From an uncultured Nitrospira sp. (GTDB lineage Bacteria > Nitrospirota > Nitrospiria > Nitrospirales > Nitrospiraceae): DNA of 47,788 nt. The position numbers and the translations under genes are program-made. The notes beneath the pieces were generated by a model, which saw only the letters and a program-made list of their open reading frames with translations, did not search any database and had not been told where the DNA came from. Below, piece by piece: positions 42,741 through 47,788 of the stretch (the stretch's first letter is position 1; each line of letters begins with the position of its first letter). Where the stretch lies: NCBI GenBank assembly GCA_902500745.1, contig CABVRS010000009.1, forward strand, positions 1 to 47,788, written 5' to 3'.

Positions 42741-43580
42741 ATGCCAGACATTGCGTTCATCAACGGTCGGTTCATTCCCTGGGAGGAGGCGACCGTTTCC
42801 ATCGATGACCGAGGATTTCAGTTTGGTGATGCCGTCTACGAAGTCATCAGGACATATCGTGGAATTCCTTTCCAATTGGGAGCGCATCTTGCCCGACTTG
42901 AACGGAGTGCGAAAGAGCTCTTCATTCCACCGCCGTATTCAAAAACACAATGGATGCAGTGGGTTCAACAGGGACTCAGTCTCGCCGGATATCAAGAAGC
43001 CAAGGTCTACATTCAAATTACCAGAGGCGTGGCTCCGCGAGAACACAGTTTCCCTTCCGAGACCTGCCCGACCGTCGTTATGACGATTAGAGCGCTCCAG
43101 GGCCTGCCCGCGGAAATGCGCCAGACCGGCGTCACGGCATGCACGTGGGAAGATCTTCGCTGGGGGCGATGCGATATCAAAAGCGTGAATCTGCTTGCCA
43201 ACGTTCTTGCACGCGAAGAGGCGAAAAAGGCTCGGGTGTTCGAAACGATTTTGATTCGAGATGGCCTTGTAATGGAAGGTGCCCTGAGTAATGTCATGGC
43301 CGTTCAAGGTGGAGTCGTCATGACGGCTCCCGAAGGGCCGAGGATTCTATCGGGTGTTACCAGGACGGTTGTGTTGGATTTGGCCAAGAAGGAGGAAATC
43401 CCGATTGAAGAACGGTTCATCTCGCTTGAATCGCTGTATTCGGCAAATGAGGTGTTCTTGACCGGGACGACGCTCGAAGTACTCGGAGTAGTTCGGATTG
43501 ATGGGAAGACGATTGGCTCCGGTCAGCCAGGCCCAATCACGAAAGCGCTGGCTGCTCGATGGGCGCTGTTGACCGGCTAG
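42741..43580 (+). CDS. dat: Class IV PLP transaminase, D-amino-acid transaminase-like
   Basis: This is a 279-residue fold-type IV aminotransferase. DDRGFQFGDAVYEVIRTYRG at the N-terminus and DIKSVNLLANVLAREEAKK with the PLP lysine are typical. The RCDIKSVN form matches D-alanine/D-amino-acid transaminase rather than branched-chain enzymes. It could supply D-glutamate or D-alanine for the cell wall; branched-chain activity is a secondary option. Transcription probably ends at the hairpin at 43626. Confidence 0.82.
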   Translation: MPDIAFINGRFIPWEEATVSIDDRGFQFGDAVYEVIRTYRGIPFQLGAHLARLERSAKELFIPPPYSKTQWMQWVQQGLSLAGYQEAKVYIQITRGVAPREHSFPSETCPTVVMTIRALQGLPAEMRQTGVTACTWEDLRWGRCDIKSVNLLANVLAREEAKKARVFETILIRDGLVMEGALSNVMAVQGGVVMTAPEGPRILSGVTRTVVLDLAKKEEIPIEERFISLESLYSANEVFLTGTTLEVLGVVRIDGKTIGSGQPGPITKALAARWALLTG

Positions 43581-43585
43581 TGCTC

Positions 43586-43614
43586 TTGCTTTGCTCAAAG
43601 GTGCGTGCTATGGT
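43586..43614 (+). promoter_or_regulatory. Putative promoter of rimP-nusA-infB
   Basis: TTGCTT (43586-43591) and TATGGT (43609-43614) are spaced exactly 17 bases, immediately after the dat stop. A start near 43621 would put the following hairpin at the very 5' end of the mRNA. Confidence 0.45.
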
Positions 43615-43625
43615 GCTGCCTCTGT

Positions 43626-43649
43626 AAGTGGGCTCATGCCCACTTTTTT
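43626..43649 (+). terminator. Terminator/attenuator hairpin in the rimP leader
   Basis: AAGTGGGC (43626-43633), loop TCAT, GCCCACTT (43638-43645), then four more T. It is a textbook rho-independent hairpin. Because a promoter candidate lies just upstream and rimP just downstream, it may attenuate the operon, similar to rimP leaders described in proteobacteria, as well as end dat transcripts. Confidence 0.75.
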
Positions 43650-43659
43650 GTTTGGGCAC

Positions 43660-44166
43660 ATGTCGAGCAAGATTAGGTTGAGCATGCCGGGTGAAGGTTT
43701 GCAGACGGTTGCCGACCGGTTGCAGGAAATTATTTCACCGATTTTATGGACGCTTGGAATTGAGTTGGTTGATGTGGTCTGTGTCGGGCAAGGTCCTCGT
43801 TCGGTTGTTCGTGTTCTGATCAACAAACCAGGTGGAGTCACCATCACAGATTGTGAACAGGCACATAAGGCTCTTGGGCCGGCTCTTGACGTCGTCGATC
43901 CCTTTCCCCATGCCTACACGCTTGAGGTTTCGTCACCAGGTTTGGATCGGCCATTTAAGAGACTGCAAGATTATCAGCGGGCAGTTGGCAAAGTGGTGAG
44001 CCTCAAGCTTCGCCAACCAGTCGAAGGTCAGTGGAAGATCACGGGACGATTAATCGAAGTAGACGAGCGTGCCGTCGTGCTGGCGATCGGTGGATCACGG
44101 ATATCGCAGCCGATGAGTCTGGCTCGAGAGATGATCGCCGAAGCAAAGCTAGTCGTAAAAATTTAG
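43660..44166 (+). CDS. rimP: Ribosome maturation factor RimP
   Basis: This is a 168-residue 30S-subunit maturation factor, first gene of rimP-nusA-infB. Conserved: VADRLQEIISPILWTLGIEL, ITDCEQAHKALGPALDVVDP, and YTLEVSSPGLDRPFKR. Start choice is uncertain among ATG 43660 and ATG 43684 (AGG just upstream); the frame upstream to 43591 runs through the hairpin and is not used. Confidence 0.92.
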   Translation: MSSKIRLSMPGEGLQTVADRLQEIISPILWTLGIELVDVVCVGQGPRSVVRVLINKPGGVTITDCEQAHKALGPALDVVDPFPHAYTLEVSSPGLDRPFKRLQDYQRAVGKVVSLKLRQPVEGQWKITGRLIEVDERAVVLAIGGSRISQPMSLAREMIAEAKLVVKI

Positions 44167-44218
44167 GCATGTAGAAGTCGGGCGCTATGGACAGTAACCG
44201 GATGCAGGAGCGTGAGGT

Positions 44219-45370
44219 ATGAACCGAGAACTGATTTCAGTCATCGATGAAATCGGGCGTCAGAAAGGGATCGATAAAGCCCGGGTGATCGGAGCTATTG
44301 AATCCGCTCTGCAAACGGCCGCCAAGAAGCGCTTCGGCCAGGCCGAAAATATTCAGGTCGAGATCGACCCAAAGACGGGAGAAATTTCCGTCGTATCCAA
44401 GAAAACGATTGTGGAAACGGTCAGCAACCCTAAGGCTGAAATCTCACTTCAGGAAGCGCGTCAATATGACAGTGAAGCCGAGGTGGGTGATGAAATTGGA
44501 TCGCTGATCGAGATGAACGAATTGGGACGGATTGCCGCACAGACGGCGAAGCAAGTGATATTTCAGAAGGTTCGTGAAGCCGAGTGGGAAGCGGTTCAAA
44601 AGGAATACTCCACGCGCCAGGGAGATCTTGTGACGGGCATCATTCTAGGCATGGAGCGCCGCAACTACCTCGTGGATCTTGGAAAGACGGAAGCCATCCT
44701 GCCGATTCAGGAACAAATTCCACGCGAGACGTATCGGCGCGGTGATCGCGTGAAGGCGATGTTGCTGGAAGTTCGTCGTACGCCCAAAGATGTTCAAGTC
44801 ATATTGTCTCGAAGTCACCCGCAATTCGTGGCTAAGCTGTTTGAGCTCGAAGTGCCGGAAGTGATGGAAAAGATCATCGAAATCAAGTCGGTTGTTCGGG
44901 AACCTGGGGACCGAACGAAGATTGCCGTCACGTCACGGGAAAAAGCCGTGGACCCGGTCGGAGCTTGTGTCGGGATCAAAGGGTCTCGTGTTCAGGCAGT
45001 CGTCCGTGAGTTACGGGGTGAGAAGATTGACATCATTACCTGGACGCAAGATCCGCGAGTGTTCATTGCCGAAGCGTTGAACCCGGCAACAATTGAAAAA
45101 GTCGGTATCGACGAAGAGAAAAAATCGGCGCTCGTGGTTGCCGCGGACTCACAGTTGTCGCTGGCCATCGGAAAGAACGGACAAAACGTCAGGTTGGCCG
45201 CGCGTTTGACAGGGTGGAAAATCGATATCATCAGCGCAACTGAATACGAGAAAGAAAAGGTCGAGCGCGATAAGGAAATTAAAGCGGCGCTGGCCGAAGA
45301 AGCTGAATCACAGCGACTCCAGGAAGAGGCGCGTCAAGCGGCCAGAGCCGAAGAAGCGACGAGCGGATAA
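44219..45370 (+). CDS. nusA: Transcription termination/antitermination factor NusA
   Basis: This is a 383-residue NusA: N-terminal RNA-polymerase-binding domain ([20 protein letters not shown]), an S1 domain around residues 130-200 ([20 protein letters not shown]) and two KH domains, with [20 protein letters not shown] and [19 protein letters not shown] as GxxG loops. The E. coli-type C-terminal acidic repeats are absent, common outside gammaproteobacteria; a charged Glu/Ala-rich tail ends it. It lies 52 bases after rimP and 16 before infB. Confidence 0.95.
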   Translation: MNRELISVIDEIGRQKGIDKARVIGAIESALQTAAKKRFGQAENIQVEIDPKTGEISVVSKKTIVETVSNPKAEISLQEARQYDSEAEVGDEIGSLIEMNELGRIAAQTAKQVIFQKVREAEWEAVQKEYSTRQGDLVTGIILGMERRNYLVDLGKTEAILPIQEQIPRETYRRGDRVKAMLLEVRRTPKDVQVILSRSHPQFVAKLFELEVPEVMEKIIEIKSVVREPGDRTKIAVTSREKAVDPVGACVGIKGSRVQAVVRELRGEKIDIITWTQDPRVFIAEALNPATIEKVGIDEEKKSALVVAADSQLSLAIGKNGQNVRLAARLTGWKIDIISATEYEKEKVERDKEIKAALAEEAESQRLQEEARQAARAEEATSG

Positions 45371-45386
45371 CCGACGGAACCATTCA

Positions 45387-47788
45387 ATGGCCATGCGCGT
45401 ATACGAACTTGCCAAGAAGTTAGGGATAGAAAATCGTGTGCTCATCCCCGAGCTCAAAAAAATGGGTGTGCCGGTTACGTCTCATAGCAGCGCCCTAGAT
45501 GATGAGATTGTTCAGAAGGTCATGGAAAAGTTAGCGTCAAAATCCAAGGGGCAGAGCTCGACAACAGAAGCAGGTCTCCCTGCAAAATCAGTTCAAGACG
45601 CAACTCATGGAAAAGGGGTGACGACCAGAGGGCATGTGGTGGAGGAATCACCCAAGCCCGATAAACGTCGTATTCTGATCAAGCGGAAGAAAGAGGATGA
45701 ACCCACCGAGGTTGCGTCTGCCGTACTTGTTGTCGAAGAAGAGCGTTCAGCCCAGGTTGGAACAGCCAGCTCCGCACCTGAATCTCCTGTGCCAGCCGAC
45801 CAGCCGGTCGAGGAGGTGGAGACTGAGCGTAGTGTTGTAGCAGAGGATGCTTCGGGCAAGAGTTTGCCGGCAGCTCCATCCCCTATCGTTCCGCATCAGG
45901 AAGAGATTCAGCCGAAGCCGGCCGTATCTCCACCCGGACTTGTGGCGGCAACTGTTGAGTCTGTGGCCGCGAAAAAGAAGAGCATGGCGTTCGAGGCCAT
46001 TGAAGCGGAAAGTCAAAAAGATAAGCTTAAAAAAGCACGAAAGCCGGGCCGCCCTAAAGACGAGCAGCAGGACGTGAAACTTCGTGAAGATGCCGCCAGA
46101 TGGCAGGACCTCCGTGCGATCCCTGTGCAACGACGGGATGATCGATCCAAGCACTTACACCATAGTACGCCGGCTGAAATCACAAAGCCCCGCCGGAAAA
46201 GTGTCAAAGTCACACCGCGGACCACAGTGAAGGAATTTGCCGAGTTGATCGGTCAGCGGCCGGCAGACATCGTTCGCAAATTGATGGATATGGGCCAGAT
46301 GCTGACTTTTCAGCAGCCGATGAATCTAGATGCGGCAACCATGTTTGCCGAAGAAAGTGGTGTCAAAATCGAAATCGCCGTTGAAAAGGCCGGAGAAGAG
46401 TTATTGCAAGATCTTGTCGATACGGGTGAGGACGAACGGCCAGAACCCAGACCTCCGGTCGTCACCATTATGGGCCATGTCGATCACGGCAAGACATCCT
46501 TGCTTGATGCGATTCGCCAGACCAATGTGGCGGAAGGAGAGGCCGGCGGCATTACGCAACATATTGGCGCCTATACGGTCTCGGTGCGTGGCAAACAAGT
46601 GACGTTCCTAGACACGCCTGGTCACGAAGCGTTCACCGCGATGCGAGCTCGTGGTGCAAAGGTCACCGACATCGTTATTTTGGTTGTTGCCGCTGATGAC
46701 GGTGTAATGCCGCAGACCATTGAAGCGATTCATCATGCCAAGGCGGCTGGAGTGCCACTGATCGTGGCCATGAATAAAATCGACAAGCCTGATGCCAACC
46801 CTGATCGAGTGAAGAATGCGCTCTCCGAGCATGGCTTGATTTCAGAATCCTGGGGAGGGGACACCATTATGGTGGAGGTGTCCGCAAAGCAGAAAACGGG
46901 GCTGGATACCTTACTTGAGATGATCCTGCTTCAGGCTGAAGTGCTTGAACTTAAAGCAGATCCACACCGACAGGCTCGCGGCACTGTGATCGAAGCCAAA
47001 ATCGAACGCGGCAGAGGTCCCGTTGCAACGGTATTGGTACAGAGCGGGACTCTCAAGATAGCCGATGCATATGTGGTGGGCTCATTTAGCGGGCGCGTCC
47101 GAGCCCTTATCAATGATCGAGGAGAAAAGACCCAGAAAGCCGGACCATCGATTCCAGTGGAAGTGATCGGCTTACCGGGGGTGCCATCGGCAGGAGATGT
47201 CTTCCAAGTGGTCTCCAACGAGCGAGTGGCTCGAGAGATTGCGGAAGAGCGAGCTCAAAAGAGACGGGCTGCAGAACTAACCGGATCGGCAAAGGTCACA
47301 CTTGATGATCTCTTCGCGAAGATCCAAGAAGGATCGGTCAAGGAATTGGCCATCGTGATTAAAGCCGATGTGCAAGGGTCATCGGAAGCGTTGGCAGGTG
47401 CCGTTGAAAAGCTCTCGACGGAGGCCGTCAAGCTCCGTGTGATTCATAACGGAGTCGGGGGCATTATGGAGTCGGATGTGCTCCTGGCCGCCGCGTCGCG
47501 AGCCATTATTATCGGATTCAACATCAGACCGGAACCCAAGGCGAATGCATTGGCTGAACAGCAGGGCGTTGACGTGAGGCTCTACACCATCATCTATGAC
47601 GCCATTGCCGACATCAAGGCTGCGATGGAAGGCTTGCTTGAGCCTACGCTTAAGGAGCGAGTCTTGGGGCGAGCGGAAGTTCGGCAGGTGTTTACCATTC
47701 CCAAGGTTGGAGCGGTTGCCGGAGCCTACATCATTGATGGGACGATATCCCGCTCGAGTGCTGGCGTCAGAGTTATTCGAGATAATGT
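45387..47788 (+). CDS. infB: Translation initiation factor IF-2 (partial, 3' end outside window)
   Basis: This is an open frame from ATG 45387 to the window end (800 full codons). The start [20 protein letters not shown] is the usual IF-2 N-terminal helix; ATG 45393 is an alternative. Residues 60-280 are a charged, low-complexity linker. The G domain has GHVDHGKTS (from about residue 363), DTPGHEAF, and NKID; domain II and the C-terminal beta barrel follow, with the last visible block [19 protein letters not shown]-2 places fMet-tRNA on the 30S subunit. Confidence 0.95.
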   Translation, partial: MAMRVYELAKKLGIENRVLIPELKKMGVPVTSHSSALDDEIVQKVMEKLASKSKGQSSTTEAGLPAKSVQDATHGKGVTTRGHVVEESPKPDKRRILIKRKKEDEPTEVASAVLVVEEERSAQVGTASSAPESPVPADQPVEEVETERSVVAEDASGKSLPAAPSPIVPHQEEIQPKPAVSPPGLVAATVESVAAKKKSMAFEAIEAESQKDKLKKARKPGRPKDEQQDVKLREDAARWQDLRAIPVQRRDDRSKHLHHSTPAEITKPRRKSVKVTPRTTVKEFAELIGQRPADIVRKLMDMGQMLTFQQPMNLDAATMFAEESGVKIEIAVEKAGEELLQDLVDTGEDERPEPRPPVVTIMGHVDHGKTSLLDAIRQTNVAEGEAGGITQHIGAYTVSVRGKQVTFLDTPGHEAFTAMRARGAKVTDIVILVVAADDGVMPQTIEAIHHAKAAGVPLIVAMNKIDKPDANPDRVKNALSEHGLISESWGGDTIMVEVSAKQKTGLDTLLEMILLQAEVLELKADPHRQARGTVIEAKIERGRGPVATVLVQSGTLKIADAYVVGSFSGRVRALINDRGEKTQKAGPSIPVEVIGLPGVPSAGDVFQVVSNERVAREIAEERAQKRRAAELTGSAKVTLDDLFAKIQEGSVKELAIVIKADVQGSSEALAGAVEKLSTEAVKLRVIHNGVGGIMESDVLLAAASRAIIIGFNIRPEPKANALAEQQGVDVRLYTIIYDAIADIKAAMEGLLEPTLKERVLGRAEVRQVFTIPKVGAVAGAYIIDGTISRSSAGVRVIRDN

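Noticed and set aside
1..47788. CRISPR arrays, rRNA and tRNA genes
   Set aside because: I saw no regularly spaced direct repeats, no rRNA-like blocks and no tRNA cloverleaf; a dedicated scan was not possible.

Overview
The window reads as a piece of a Nitrospira-type (Nitrospirota) chromosome. This is inferred from protein-level resemblance: a 3-methylhopanoid methylase (HpnR-like), a lone BcsA with BcsS, several stand-alone PilZ proteins, cupredoxin and Rieske proteins, and ordinary bacterial housekeeping genes with GC-rich third positions. No rRNA, tRNA or CRISPR array was recognised. The sequence stops inside infB.

Layout: 65-3320 holds selO, two alpha/beta hydrolases and a tiny Cys-rich gene. 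3321-7467 is an accessory stretch. Here the hydrolase 3' tail plus the tiny gene recurs twice more in decayed form, separated by a DUF4160-DUF2442 pair and a broken FAD monooxygenase gene. The stretch ends in an IS1595-like transposase remnant and a TIR-transmembrane protein. 7681-14910 is a calmer segment: HugZ-like protein, ettA, an SDR sugar reductase, a DUF1295 membrane protein, PilZ, lipoprotein, HTH-Zn-ribbon regulator and hpnR. 15020-18876 encodes a large unknown lipoprotein and, divergently, two TraT-like proteins.

18877-21862 is a second accessory patch dominated by toxin-antitoxin debris and integron-cassette-like DNA. It contains an orphan antitoxin with a 15-codon toxin stub, a duplicated traT 3' tail, two genes each ending at an attC-like boundary (one complete attC-like site, one half), a higB 3' stub with intact higA, a hicB fragment, and an intact MntA-HepT module.

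22105-47788 is mostly core: tldD/tldE, a coiled-coil protein, a TPR protein, a LOG-like protein, msrA, PilZ, an aminotransferase, cysQ-like, corA, leuCD, MEKHLA, bcsS/bcsA, CBS, cupredoxin, ferredoxin, DUF192, Rieske, a chagasin-like protein, a D-amino acid transaminase, then rimP-nusA-infB behind a promoter and attenuator-like hairpin.

The most unusual feature is that two unrelated loci (hydrolase plus mini-gene; traT) show the same architecture: the 3' end of a gene is repeated downstream, with accessory cargo held between the copies. Together with attC-like sites and an IS remnant this suggests repeated capture and decay of mobile cargo. The other stand-out is a single-gene TIR - transmembrane - beta-rich ectodomain protein that resembles a receptor in architecture.
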